Below are positions 24,677 to 33,202 of a DNA stretch of 64,000 bases, piece after piece. The translations under genes and the position numbers were made by a program. Source of the stretch: Proteocatella sphenisci DSM 23131 (GTDB lineage: Bacteria; Bacillota; Clostridia; Peptostreptococcales; Filifactoraceae). Every line of letters begins with the position of its first letter. Position 1 is the first letter of the stretch. Under the pieces are notes generated by a model that saw only the letters and a list, made by a program, of their open reading frames with translations, did not search any database and was not told where the DNA came from. Location of the stretch: positions 1-64,000 of the forward strand of contig NZ_AUID01000011.1 of assembly GCF_000423525.1 (NCBI RefSeq), read 5' to 3'.

Positions 24677-25777
24677 ATGAAAAGCTTATTTGACAATACA
24701 ACTTTAAGCAATATGAAGTTGAAAAACAGATTTTTCAGATCTGCGACATGGGAAGCTATGGCAGACAGTAAAGGTCATATGACAGAAAAATTAAGAAATC
24801 TATATTTAGAACTTGCTAGAGGTGGGGTTGGAACAATAATAACAGGGTATGCCTTTGTTACAGAAGATGAACAGCCTAATCCTAAAATGATGGGAATCTA
24901 TGATGATTCTTTTATTGAAGAAAACAAAGTATTTACAGATAAGTTGCACGAGCTTGATACAAATATTATATTGCAAATTGCTTATGGCGGTTCTCAAACA
25001 AACTTTAATGTTGGAGAAAGAACAATATTAGGCCCATCATCTGTAGAACATAGTATATACGGAGTGACTCCCCAAGAAGCTACAAAAGAAGATATAAAAA
25101 ATCTCATTAACAGTTTTGCAGATGCCTCGCTCAGGGCTAAAATGTCGGGATTTGACGGGGTACAATTACATGCTGCTCATGGATATATATATAGTCAGTT
25201 TTTAAATCCACACTATAATAAACGAACTGATGAATATGGTGGCAATATAGAAAACAGAGCGAGGATTATCTTTGAAACCCTAGAAGCGGTAAGAGAAAAA
25301 GTAGGAACAAATTTTCCGATTTTAATTAAAATAAATTGTTCTGATTTTATAGATGATGGTTTTTCTTTTGAAGAATGCAAGTATGTATGCAAAAGACTGG
25401 AAGAACTTGGTATAGATGCTATAGAAATCAGTGGAGTTGTTGGAGCGAAAACCGAAGATGTAAGACTAAGAGAACGGAATCTTAGATATTTAAAAAAAGA
25501 ATCATATTTTAGAAAATATGCTGCAGAAATAGCTGAAGAATTAAATATACCAGTCATTTTAGTTGGAGGAAACAGGTCACTGGACTTAATGACTAATATA
25601 TTAGAAAATACAAAAATTGAATATTTTTCCTTATCACGACCATTTTTACGAGAGCCCCATCTAATAAACAGATGGATTTTAGAAGAAGACAGTGTTGCTA
25701 AATGCATTTCTTGTGGAAAATGTTTAGATGCTGAGGGAAATTCATGTATATTCAATAGAAAAAAATCAGATAAATAA
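24677..25777 (+). CDS. Old yellow enzyme-family NADH:flavin oxidoreductase
   Basis: A 366-residue (beta/alpha)8 flavoenzyme. LKNRFFRSATWEAMAD at the N-terminus contacts FMN, GFDGVQLHAAHGYIYSQFLNPHYNKRTDEYGG (about 155-186) holds the HAAH substrate residues and catalytic Tyr, and the C-terminus has CISCGKC. It lacks the second FAD/NADH module of the long 2,4-dienoyl-CoA reductase-like forms. It reduces activated C=C bonds or nitro groups. ATG 24677 with GGAGG is preferred over ATG 24659. A terminator follows 15 bases after the stop. Confidence 0.88.
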   Translation: MKSLFDNTTLSNMKLKNRFFRSATWEAMADSKGHMTEKLRNLYLELARGGVGTIITGYAFVTEDEQPNPKMMGIYDDSFIEENKVFTDKLHELDTNIILQIAYGGSQTNFNVGERTILGPSSVEHSIYGVTPQEATKEDIKNLINSFADASLRAKMSGFDGVQLHAAHGYIYSQFLNPHYNKRTDEYGGNIENRARIIFETLEAVREKVGTNFPILIKINCSDFIDDGFSFEECKYVCKRLEELGIDAIEISGVVGAKTEDVRLRERNLRYLKKESYFRKYAAEIAEELNIPVILVGGNRSLDLMTNILENTKIEYFSLSRPFLREPHLINRWILEEDSVAKCISCGKCLDAEGNSCIFNRKKSDK

Positions 25778-25792
25778 AAAATATGCAAAAAT

Positions 25793-25814
25793 GGGGCTGT
25801 CGGGAAATAGCCCC
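25793..25814 (+). terminator. Rho-independent terminator
   Basis: GGGGCT (25793-25798) pairs with AGCCCC (25809-25814), followed by TTATAT. The stem is short but well placed after the old yellow enzyme gene. Confidence 0.6.
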
Positions 25815-25823
25815 TTATATAAA

Positions 25824-26145
25824 AGCGATTATCAATACAACGGTGAGATGCTTCCGGCAAAACTTGTATTTGTAAGGAACCGAAACAATAAGAAAGACTG
25901 TCTTGCAATCATTTCTACAGACATAATGCTGAATGAAAATGAAATCATCAGGATATATGGCAAAAGATGGGATATAGGAGTCTTTTTCAAGATCTGCAAA
26001 TCATATCTGAAACTTACTAAGGAATGCCGATCTTTGTCTTATGATGCTTGCTATTGAAAATAGAGCCTCTTCCGATAAAAGAACTCTTGGTGAGTTATTC
26101 TATTTAATATTGCGATTTACAAAGATATCATATAAATCAATATAA
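25824..26145 (+). pseudogene. Relic of an IS4-family transposase
   Basis: The open stretch to 26057 encodes YNGEMLPAKLVFVRNR, then IISTDIMLNENEIIRIYGKRW followed by DIGVFFKICKSYLKL. This is the Y-x2-R...K signature region of IS4 transposases with the catalytic Glu changed to Gly. After YDA the sense continues in another frame (MLAIENRASSDKRTLGELFYL) to 26145, so about 15 codons are missing at the junction. The N-terminal two thirds and both IS ends are gone. Not functional. Confidence 0.7.
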
Positions 26146-26147
26146 TA

Positions 26148-26176
26148 TTGCTAGCGTAGTGGGAATATGTTATAAT
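26148..26176 (+). promoter_or_regulatory. Promoter of the DUF2294 gene
   Basis: TTGCTA (26148-26153) and TATAAT (26171-26176) with 17 bases between them; ATG 26250 follows 73 bases later. Confidence 0.6.
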
Positions 26177-26249
26177 TTAAATGTAAGCATAAAAGTTGGG
26201 ATTTACCGTTGACGATTAATATCAAACGGATTGATTTAGGGGGCTGTTC

Positions 26250-26612
26250 ATGACAAAAGGACAAATTGAATCGAAATTAAGCGAAGCAATAAGTAAGTTT
26301 GAAATTGAACAAATGGGAAGAGGTCCAGAGAAAATCAGAACGATGATCTTTCAGGATTTGATTATTATTAGGCTAAAAGGATTTCTCAGCATATCAGAGA
26401 AAAGCCTTGCTCAAACGAAGGACGGTATCGAATTAATAAAAAAAGTAAGAATCGCTTTGTTTGAAAATGCACGTGAAGGCCTGGAAGAGGCAGTTAAGTC
26501 CGTTATCGATGTCAACATCATAAGCACTTATTCCGACGTGAGCACCAAAACGGGTGAGAAGATTATTGCCATAGTCGTTGAACAAAATATTGAAGAAAAT
26601 TTAATAGATTAA
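26250..26612 (+). CDS. DUF2294-family protein
   Basis: A 120-residue protein that fits the DUF2294 family: KLSEAISKFEIEQMGRGPEKIRTMIFQDLIIIRLKG (about 9-44), where MGRGP and the D-x-I-I-x-R-L-x-G strand are the conserved features, then a long helix and a C-terminal strand IIAIVVEQNIEE. Its biochemical role is not established; relatives appear in bicarbonate or Na+ transport contexts in some Bacilli. AGGGGGC precedes ATG 26250, and promoter and terminator frame a single-gene transcript. Confidence 0.75.
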   Translation: MTKGQIESKLSEAISKFEIEQMGRGPEKIRTMIFQDLIIIRLKGFLSISEKSLAQTKDGIELIKKVRIALFENAREGLEEAVKSVIDVNIISTYSDVSTKTGEKIIAIVVEQNIEENLID

Positions 26613-26656
26613 GTCTTTGGAAGACAAGTTGAAAGGTTTTTAACCAGTCAAAAGTG

Positions 26657-26705
26657 AGCCAATAACAAAAGTTCTGTATTAGAGCTTTGTTATTGGCTTT
26701 TTTAT
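26657..26705 (+). terminator. Rho-independent terminator
   Basis: AGCCAATAACAAA (26657-26669) pairs perfectly with TTTGTTATTGGCT (26686-26698), followed by a T run. Confidence 0.92.
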
Positions 26706-26727
26706 TTTAAAACAGGAAGGTGAACAA

Positions 26728-27314
26728 ATGGACGTTAAGCAAATAAAAAAGATTTATCCGCCGGCGACAATTGGTATCGTAGGTGGTGGGCAACTAGGCA
26801 GAATGATTGCTTTTGAAGCCAAGCGAATGGGTTTCAGATGAACAAATTGTAGCGAATTATAATGATCTTTGGGAATTCCGTGAATTAGCAAGAAAAGCAG
26901 ATATCATAACGTAGGAATTCGAGCATATTGATACTGCGTTGCTTAGCGTTATTGAAAATGAAGGCCATTCAGTTTATCCGTCATCAGTTACATTAAAATG
27001 GATTCAAAATAAGCACGCTAAAAAGATCCTACTAAAAAACATTGGCATGAATGTGCCAGACTTTTGTTCCGTGCAAACGCTTGAAGAACTAAAAAGTGCT
27101 TTTTATAAATTTGATCAAAAGATTATAATAAAAACCTGTACGGATGGTTATGATGGAAAAGGCAGCAAGAATACTCGGCATTAAGTATCCTGAAATCAAT
27201 CATAAATTAGTCGTGGAATCGCTTTTTATCAAGGGAAATCATATTTGTGATTTGAAACAAAAACTAGAAGAGAGTTGGGCACCTGATGATACAAAGAATA
27301 AAGAAGATAAATAA
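26728..27314 (+). pseudogene. purK: Decayed purK (N5-CAIR synthetase) joined to another gene's tail
   Basis: ATG 26728 (RBS GGAAGGTG) opens PPATIGIVGGGQLGRMIAFEAKRMGF, a clear PurK N-terminus, but a TGA follows at once. The sense continues in other frames: WEFRELARKADIIT, an in-frame TAG, EFEHIDTALL, LKNIGMNVPDF and KTCTDGYDGKG, all in PurK order. At about 27153 the match ends and a different frame (AARILGIKYPEIN, LVVESLFIKGNHICDLKQKL) runs to TAA 27312-27314. That tail is from an unidentified gene. Several frameshifts, a stop and a deletion junction make this non-functional. Confidence 0.75.
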
Positions 27315-28542
27315 AAAAGACAGGGTAATTAATAGGTGGACTTATGTAATTCTAGGAATTATGATCATGATGTTTCTCGGGACAGTCTATTCGTACAGCG
27401 TGTTTAGGCTTCCACTTGAGAAAATCTTCGACATTGGATCCGCTGAAAGTGGCATGCCTTATATGACTGCTTTGGCTTTCTATGCGCTCTTTATGTTTAT
27501 AACAGGTAAATACTTGGAGCGGTTTAATCCTCGAATCGTTTTATTAACAGGTGGTTTTCTTGTTTCAATAGGCTGGATTCTATCCTCGTTTGCCTCTAAT
27601 ATTATCTTATTAACTATTACGTATGGGGTCATTAGCGGCGCAGGGGTTGGCATTGCTTATGGCGTTCCAATGACCGTAGTAGCAAAGTGGTTTCCAGAAA
27701 AAAAAGGTTTGGCGGTAGGAATGGTATTGATTGGATTTGGACTTTCGCCTTTGATTACTGCTCCACTTGCTAGCTTATTAGTTGATTTTCACGGTGTTAT
27801 GACTACATTCCTTGTTTTGGGGATTGGTTTTGGGATTTTATTACCAGTTCTATCTTTCCCATTTAAATATCCGACAGAGTTAGAACTTAAAGCAATGAAA
27901 AATATTTCAATAGTTGGACATAATACGAAGAATTACGAAACTAAAGAAATGATAAAAACAAAAAGTTTCAAAGGTCTATATATAAATTTCATCATTGGAA
28001 CAATGATTGGCCTAATGTTAATAGGAATGACGACTAGCATAGGCGTTGAATTTATAGGAATAGAGCCTAATAAAGTCATTAGATTGATGACGATTTTTGC
28101 TGTTTTTAATGGAATAGGCAGACCTGTATTTGGCTGGCTTACAGATAGATTGACTTCTAAAAAATCAATGCTATTATCATATACATTGATTATTTTATCG
28201 GCTACGTTATTGATAATAATGGGTGAAAATAACAAATTAATTTACATCATCTCATTTTCAATTTTTTGGTTCAATTTGGGTGGATGGCTTGCAATCGCTC
28301 CAGCTTCAACATTGAGATTATATGGGATAAACAATTATAGTCAAAATTATGGTTTGGTATTTACGGCATATGGTATTGGCGCAATTGCAGGTGTTTCTAC
28401 CTCAGGATTATTATTAGACATTCACCAAAATTATTATTTTGTGTTCTATTATGTAATTGGCTTATGTATACTTGGTATTTTCCTGACTTTGGGTTTAATA
28501 AGTAATGAAAATTATCCACTAACTGAGGAATTTGTAGAATAA
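27286..28542 (+). CDS. OFA-type major facilitator transporter
   Basis: A 418-residue MFS protein with twelve predicted helices. GTVYSYSVFRLPLEKIF in TM1, SGAGVGIAYGVPMTVVAKWFPEKKGLAVGMVLIGFGLSPLI (about 112-152) and GRPVFGWLTDRLTSKK (about 279-294) are typical of the oxalate:formate antiporter-like family. The substrate could be oxalate, formate, pyruvate or another small acid. Its start at ATG 27286 lies inside the relic tail and has only a weak ribosome site (GAAGAGAG), so its translation signals may be second-hand. Confidence 0.82.
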   Translation: MIQRIKKINKKDRVINRWTYVILGIMIMMFLGTVYSYSVFRLPLEKIFDIGSAESGMPYMTALAFYALFMFITGKYLERFNPRIVLLTGGFLVSIGWILSSFASNIILLTITYGVISGAGVGIAYGVPMTVVAKWFPEKKGLAVGMVLIGFGLSPLITAPLASLLVDFHGVMTTFLVLGIGFGILLPVLSFPFKYPTELELKAMKNISIVGHNTKNYETKEMIKTKSFKGLYINFIIGTMIGLMLIGMTTSIGVEFIGIEPNKVIRLMTIFAVFNGIGRPVFGWLTDRLTSKKSMLLSYTLIILSATLLIIMGENNKLIYIISFSIFWFNLGGWLAIAPASTLRLYGINNYSQNYGLVFTAYGIGAIAGVSTSGLLLDIHQNYYFVFYYVIGLCILGIFLTLGLISNENYPLTEEFVE

Positions 28543-28700
28543 AGAAATATTGTGACTAAATGAATTGGACTCTATATGTTGTTACAATAATGTTTGTACT
28601 GGGTATATTATAATCAGTGATAATACCGAAATAGAGTTAGATGGAATTGTGGATAAATTAACTTACAGTAGTTATTTTAAAAATAAAGGTGGTAAGATAC

Positions 28701-29459
28701 ATGTTGGAATTAATCGATGTAGGTGTTAATTTAGAAGGAGAAAATGGCAAAGTGCAAGTTTTAAATCACATAAATCTAAACTTGGATAAGAAAATGATCT
28801 ATGTGATGACAGGGCCTAATGGAGGAGGAAAGTCTTCTATTGCTAAGACAATTATGGGGATATATCCATTGACAACGGGAAAAATCGTGATGGATGGTAT
28901 AGATATTAGTGAAAAGAGCATCACAGAAAGAGCTAAACTAGGCATTGGCTATGCCATGCAACAACCTGCTCGATTTAAGGGAATGAAAGTTCGGGATATG
29001 CTTACGTTAGCAGCTGGCGATGACAGTGAAAAGAATCTTTGTGATCTTTTATTTGATGTAGGGCTATGCGCTCAGGATTATTTAAATCGTGAGATAAATG
29101 CAAGTTTTTCTGGTGGAGAGTTAAAGCGATTGGAGATTGCAAGTGTACTCGCTAGAAAATTAAAGGTTGTGCTATTTGACGAGCCTGAGGCAGGTATTGA
29201 TTTATGGAGTTTTAAAAAACTGACACAAACGTTTGAGAATTTAAACGAAAAATATGATACGACTATTATTATTATATCCCATCAGGAGAGAATTCTAAGA
29301 TTGGCGGATCAAGTTATTATGGTAGCAGATGGTAAAATTAGCGAAATTACTGATAAGGAAAAAATTTTAGATGAAATCAAAATACTAGATAGTAATTGCC
29401 GTTGTCGTAAAACTTGTGAAATAAGGGGGAAATCAAATGCCATTGAGTGTAATAGATAA
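28701..29459 (+). CDS. sufC: SufC-like Fe-S cluster assembly ATPase
   Basis: A 252-residue ABC ATPase. Walker A GPNGGGKSS, the Q-loop region YAMQQPARFKG, signature FSGGELKR and Walker B VLFDEPEAGIDLWS are clear, and the Asp-Leu-Trp after Walker B matches SufC. It binds the neighbouring SufB-like scaffold and powers Fe-S cluster assembly in the cytoplasm. ATG 28701 has AAAGGTGG upstream. The C-terminus ends in a Cys-rich NCRCRKTC that is not usual for SufC. It overlaps sufB by 23 bases. Confidence 0.85.
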   Translation: MLELIDVGVNLEGENGKVQVLNHINLNLDKKMIYVMTGPNGGGKSSIAKTIMGIYPLTTGKIVMDGIDISEKSITERAKLGIGYAMQQPARFKGMKVRDMLTLAAGDDSEKNLCDLLFDVGLCAQDYLNREINASFSGGELKRLEIASVLARKLKVVLFDEPEAGIDLWSFKKLTQTFENLNEKYDTTIIIISHQERILRLADQVIMVADGKISEITDKEKILDEIKILDSNCRCRKTCEIRGKSNAIECNR

Positions 29460-30357
29460 GAAGATTTTAGAAGAAGTTGCCGATTTACATGAAATACCCA
29501 TAGGGGCATACAATATTAGAAAAAATGGTGAGGGAGCAGGTCGAAATACCACCGCAAATATAGATATTATAACAAAAGTGGATAAACCAGGTATTGATGT
29601 TATAATTAAGCCGGGAACAAAAGGGGAAAGTGTTCATATCCCAGTTATTCTATCTGAAGATATGAATGATTTGGTGTATAACACTTTTGAGGTGGGTGCT
29701 GATTCTGATGTTTTAATCGTAGCCGGCTGTGGTATTCATAATTCGGGATGCAATACGGCTCAGCATGATGGAATCCATGAGTTTTTTGTACGAAAAGGTG
29801 CAAAAATGAAGTATGTTGAAAAGCACTACGGTGAAGGCGATGGAAGTGGAGAAAGGGTTTTAAATCCCAAGACTATTATAAATGTAGAAGAGGGTGGAAT
29901 TGTCGAACTTGAAATGATTCAGATTAAGGGGGTAGACAAAACCAAAAGAGACACAACGGTGGTTTTGGGTAAAAATGCCAGACTTATTGTAACTGAGAGG
30001 CTTCTTACAACTGATAAACAAGACGCAGAATCCAATATAATAGTTGAATTAAGAGGCGAAAATTCCACGGCTCAAATAATTTCTCGCTCCGTAGTTCAAG
30101 ACTATTCTAATCAAGTTTTTCACTTGTCTATGAGAGGGTATGCTAAGTGTCGCGGACATATACAATGTGACTCAATTATTATGGACAATGGTCGTGTGTC
30201 TTCGGTTCCGGAAGTTTCTGCTTTTCACTCTGATGCCCAACTTATTCATGAGGCAGCAATCGGAAGAATTTCCTCTGAACAATTGATAAAGCTTATGACT
30301 TTAGGACTGACAGAAGAAGAAGCAGAAGAGACTATATTAAAGGGATTTCTAAATTAA
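29437..30357 (+). CDS. sufB: SufB/SufD-like scaffold (short, SMS type)
   Basis: A 306-residue beta-helix protein, much shorter than E. coli SufB. VAGCGIHNSGCNTAQHDGIHEFFV (about 92-115) and KHYGEGDGSG correspond to the scaffold core, ERLLTT to a SufBD strand, and CRGHIQCDSIIMD, VSSVPEVSAFHSDAQLIHEAAIGRIS (about 267-292) to the C-terminal SufBD signature with candidate ligand Glu/His/Asp residues. Together with the preceding ATPase it forms the two-gene form described as an ancestral SUF-like minimal system. No SufS, SufU or SufD is adjacent, so the sulfur donor must come from elsewhere. Confidence 0.82.
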   Translation: MPLSVIDKKILEEVADLHEIPIGAYNIRKNGEGAGRNTTANIDIITKVDKPGIDVIIKPGTKGESVHIPVILSEDMNDLVYNTFEVGADSDVLIVAGCGIHNSGCNTAQHDGIHEFFVRKGAKMKYVEKHYGEGDGSGERVLNPKTIINVEEGGIVELEMIQIKGVDKTKRDTTVVLGKNARLIVTERLLTTDKQDAESNIIVELRGENSTAQIISRSVVQDYSNQVFHLSMRGYAKCRGHIQCDSIIMDNGRVSSVPEVSAFHSDAQLIHEAAIGRISSEQLIKLMTLGLTEEEAEETILKGFLN

Positions 30358-30400
30358 AAAAAGGGTGGAGTTACAGCTGTTTAAAGATTAAGGAGTAGTC

Positions 30401-30736
30401 ATGAAAAGTAGAATAAAAGTAGCTCTCATTGGTGGAGCTTTACTGGGATTGGTTTGTGTTGCAGGAGCGTATGTTCGCTCCGGATTCACCGCTTCACCAG
30501 TTTTTGTTTTCTCACTATGGTATAACCGTGTTATTATCGGTCTAGCCGTGGGAGCTCCGTGGGAGATAACGACCAGAAACAAGTCACTTCTTCGTGGGGC
30601 ACTGCTAGGGCTTGCGGTTTCCTTTGCTTTTTACAGCTCTACGGGATTTCAAGATCCTGTAAGTTTTGTAGCTGGTATTTTGTATGGTTTGATACTGGAA
30701 GCTTGGCTCGGTAGATCTGAAAATTCAAACAATTAA
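30401..30736 (+). CDS. Small conserved membrane protein
   Basis: A 111-residue protein with about four hydrophobic segments: ALIGGALLGLVCVAGAYV, WYNRVIIGLAVGAP, LLRGALLGLAVSFAFY and SFVAGILYGLILEAWLG. Gly-rich repeats (GALLGL twice) suggest two similar helical hairpins. AGGAGTAG precedes ATG 30401. It follows sufB by 43 bases and may be read with it, but no function is known to me. Confidence 0.6.
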   Translation: MKSRIKVALIGGALLGLVCVAGAYVRSGFTASPVFVFSLWYNRVIIGLAVGAPWEITTRNKSLLRGALLGLAVSFAFYSSTGFQDPVSFVAGILYGLILEAWLGRSENSNN

Positions 30737-30737
30737 A

Positions 30738-30784
30738 TAAATCAGTACAAAAAACACTTATCGTATGATGGGTGTTTTTTGTAT
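30738..30784 (+). terminator. Terminator-like repeat, copy A
   Basis: AAAAAACAC pairs with GTGTTTTTT around a 14-base loop, ending the suf transcript. The whole 47-base block, beginning TAAATCAGTA and ending near GATGGGTGTTTTTT, recurs with few changes at 37858-37904. Confidence 0.75.
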
Positions 30785-30953
30785 AACGATATCAACTCAA
30801 TGCTTAGAGGGTATAGCTTAAACACAGGAAACTATATGTAGATAAAAAAAACTGCTTTTTACTCTGCAAAGATTGTATAATATGTAAAAAACGTTTATAA
30901 TGTAGAAGAAAATCTATGAATCTCAAATATCATACAAAAAGGGGGGACTAATC

Positions 30954-32951
30954 ATTTTTAAATCTAAGAAATATAATATATCAATGTTGTTTTTATTGAT
31001 TTTCATTGGTATTATAACAATATTTTGTTTACTCCATGAGCAAGATACAAAAGCTGAGGAAATTTTTCTTACGGTTGAAGAAAAGGAGTGGCTCGATGAG
31101 CATAAAGATGAGATTAGAATTGGATATACAACAGATTATCCTCCAGTGGAGTTTTTAAATAATAAAAAATATGTAGGTATTTCAGCTGACTATTTTAAAT
31201 TGCTAGAACAAAAGCTTGGCATTCGAATTGAGATGGTGGAGTTTGACAATTTTGATGAGCTTATAAGGCGGACTCAAAGCAGAGAATTAACAGGTATAAC
31301 AGCTGCCACCAAAACCCCTCAAAGGAGTGAATACTTAGATTTTACGATTCCTTATATAGACAACCCTAACGTTATAATTACCAGGAAAAATTTTTCGGAG
31401 AACTTAACATTTGAAAAATTAGCTAATACCAGTATGGAAATATTAGTAATAGAGGGTTATGATATTATAGAAATCTTGAACGAAAGATTTCCAAAGCTTG
31501 AATATAGAACGGTGAAGTCTCCAAGAGAAGGCATGCGGATGGTAGCTTTTGGTGAGGCTGATGCAATGATAATCGAAATAATGAGCGCGTCTGCAACTAT
31601 TGAAAGAGACAATATTTCGAATCTTATTGTAAATGTAGAGACTCCTTATGATTCTAACTTATCCATAGCAACTAGAAATGACTGGCCGATTTTAAACCAA
31701 ATACTTAATAAAGGGATAGCTCAAATTACGGACCATGAGAGAAAAATTATTGAACAAAATTGGATGCCTTTACAACGAGAAAGCATATTTCAAAATACAT
31801 ATTTTTGGATAGCTGTGTTGGGTTTTGTTGTACTGTTAATAACTATTATAATTGTTATTTCAGTATGGAACTCAAGTCTGAAATTAGCTGTAGAAGAAAA
31901 AACTCAGGCTCTGGAAGAATCTACTAAAGAGCTCATGTTTAAGACATATCATGATGAGCTTACAGGGCTATACAACAGAGTATATATGGCTGAACTTCTA
32001 AGAGAGTTAGAAGAAGAGAATCCCTTGCCTTTTTCAATTATTGTCGCAGATTTAAATGGATTAAAAATTACGAATGATACATTTGGTCATGAAACCGGAG
32101 ATCGAATGTTGATTAAAGTGTCTGAAATAATAAAAGGCAACATAAAGCCTAATCATTCTGCCTGCAGAATAGGCGGAGATGAAATAGTAGTACTTATGCC
32201 ATTTACATCTGAACAAGAATGTAATGATATTGTTGAAAATATCAAAAAGGATACTCTTGATGCAAAAGAAGATCCTATTAAACCTCTGGTAGCCTTAGGT
32301 TTTGCAAGCACATGTGATGTAAATAACAGCTTTAGCGCACTCTTTAAATTTGCAGAAGACGAGATGTACACTAATAAGGGGGCTGACAGCGAAAAAAACT
32401 ATGATATGATTATAAATTCTATTAAGAATAATCTTTATGAAAACAAATATGAAGGCAAAGACCATTACGAAAGATTGGTCACAATGTGCAGACAAATGGG
32501 AAAAACTTTGAATTTAGACAAAAATGATATTGAAAATCTTGTTTTGTTAGCTGAATTGCATGATATAGGAAAAGTTGGACTGGAAAAAGAACTGCTTTTG
32601 AGAAAAGGACCGTTAAGTATAGAAGAATGGCAATGCGTAAAACGGCATCCAGAACTGGGATTTAAGGTGGTCAGTGCATCTAAGAAACTTTCTCACATTG
32701 GGAAAGGCATTCTTGCTCACCATGAACACTGGGATGGAGGCGGATACCCCCAAGGCTTAAAGGGTGAAGAAATACCTTTTATAACAAGACTTTTCTCTAT
32801 AGTAGAAGCCTACGATGTAATGACTCATGAAAGAGCTTATAAACCAATATATTCAAAAGAGAATGCGATAAAAGAATTAAAGGATAATTCAGGAACTCAA
32901 TTTGATCCAAACCTGGTTAAGTTGTTTGTAGATTATATCAGCAGTATATAA
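30954..32951 (+). CDS. Sensor with solute-binding, GGDEF and HD-GYP domains
   Basis: About 665 residues: an N-terminal signal-anchor, a periplasmic family-3 solute-binding domain (about 40-265; IRIGYTTDYPPVEF), one membrane segment (about 279-299), a coiled linker, a GGDEF domain (YHDELTGLYNR, then RIGGDEIVVL, so GGDEI replaces GGDEF) and an HD-GYP domain with HDIGK and HHEHWDGGGYPQG. It should couple binding of an amino acid-like ligand to cyclic-di-GMP turnover, with degradation by HD-GYP the more secure activity. The first ATG (30984) lacks a ribosome site and lies within the signal peptide. Six in-frame codons earlier than that, ATT 30954 is 7 bases after GGGGGG, so a rare ATT start is likely. 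Confidence 0.82.
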   Translation: MFKSKKYNISMLFLLIFIGIITIFCLLHEQDTKAEEIFLTVEEKEWLDEHKDEIRIGYTTDYPPVEFLNNKKYVGISADYFKLLEQKLGIRIEMVEFDNFDELIRRTQSRELTGITAATKTPQRSEYLDFTIPYIDNPNVIITRKNFSENLTFEKLANTSMEILVIEGYDIIEILNERFPKLEYRTVKSPREGMRMVAFGEADAMIIEIMSASATIERDNISNLIVNVETPYDSNLSIATRNDWPILNQILNKGIAQITDHERKIIEQNWMPLQRESIFQNTYFWIAVLGFVVLLITIIIVISVWNSSLKLAVEEKTQALEESTKELMFKTYHDELTGLYNRVYMAELLRELEEENPLPFSIIVADLNGLKITNDTFGHETGDRMLIKVSEIIKGNIKPNHSACRIGGDEIVVLMPFTSEQECNDIVENIKKDTLDAKEDPIKPLVALGFASTCDVNNSFSALFKFAEDEMYTNKGADSEKNYDMIINSIKNNLYENKYEGKDHYERLVTMCRQMGKTLNLDKNDIENLVLLAELHDIGKVGLEKELLLRKGPLSIEEWQCVKRHPELGFKVVSASKKLSHIGKGILAHHEHWDGGGYPQGLKGEEIPFITRLFSIVEAYDVMTHERAYKPIYSKENAIKELKDNSGTQFDPNLVKLFVDYISSI

Positions 32952-32994
32952 TTTGTCTTTGTTTGTTTTTAGCGTATAACATAAAATAGCTTTA

Positions 32995-33023
32995 TTGACG
33001 AACTGATTTGTCTATGATATGAT
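32995..33023 (+). promoter_or_regulatory. Promoter of the thiamine salvage operon
   Basis: TTGACG (32995-33000) and TATGAT (33018-33023) with a 17-base spacer, about 20 bases upstream of the riboswitch. Confidence 0.7.
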
Positions 33024-33042
33024 TTAAGAAATTAAATAACGA

Positions 33043-33127
33043 ACAGGGGAGCTTGTAAGCAAGCTGAGAGGAAGTAATTAACTTCGACCCTTACACCTGA
33101 TTTGGATAATGCCAACGTAGGAAGTGA
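33043..33127 (+). ncRNA. TPP riboswitch (THI element)
   Basis: The conserved TPP aptamer pieces appear in order: GGGGAGC, GCTGAGAGGA, GACCCTTACACCTGATTTGG, ATAATGCCAACGTAGGAAG. Binding of thiamine pyrophosphate should favour the terminator that follows at 33143 and switch off cytX-thiM-thiE-HAD-thiD. Confidence 0.95.
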
Positions 33128-33142
33128 TATATTGCTTATTTG

Positions 33143-33175
33143 CGAGGAATACCCACGGGTATTCCTCGTTTTTTT
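33143..33175 (+). terminator. Riboswitch-controlled terminator
   Basis: CGAGGAATACCC (33143-33154) pairs with GGGTATTCCTCG (33157-33168), then a run of seven T. It sits between the TPP aptamer and cytX, so it is the expression platform. Confidence 0.93.
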
Positions 33176-33202
33176 GTGCCGTTCGTAAAAAAAGGAGACA
33201 TT

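Noticed and set aside
25213-25908. Minus-strand ORF of 231 codons opposite the old yellow enzyme
   Set aside because: Antisense to a gene with conserved motifs; composition is Ser/Phe/Leu-rich, as expected for a shadow frame.
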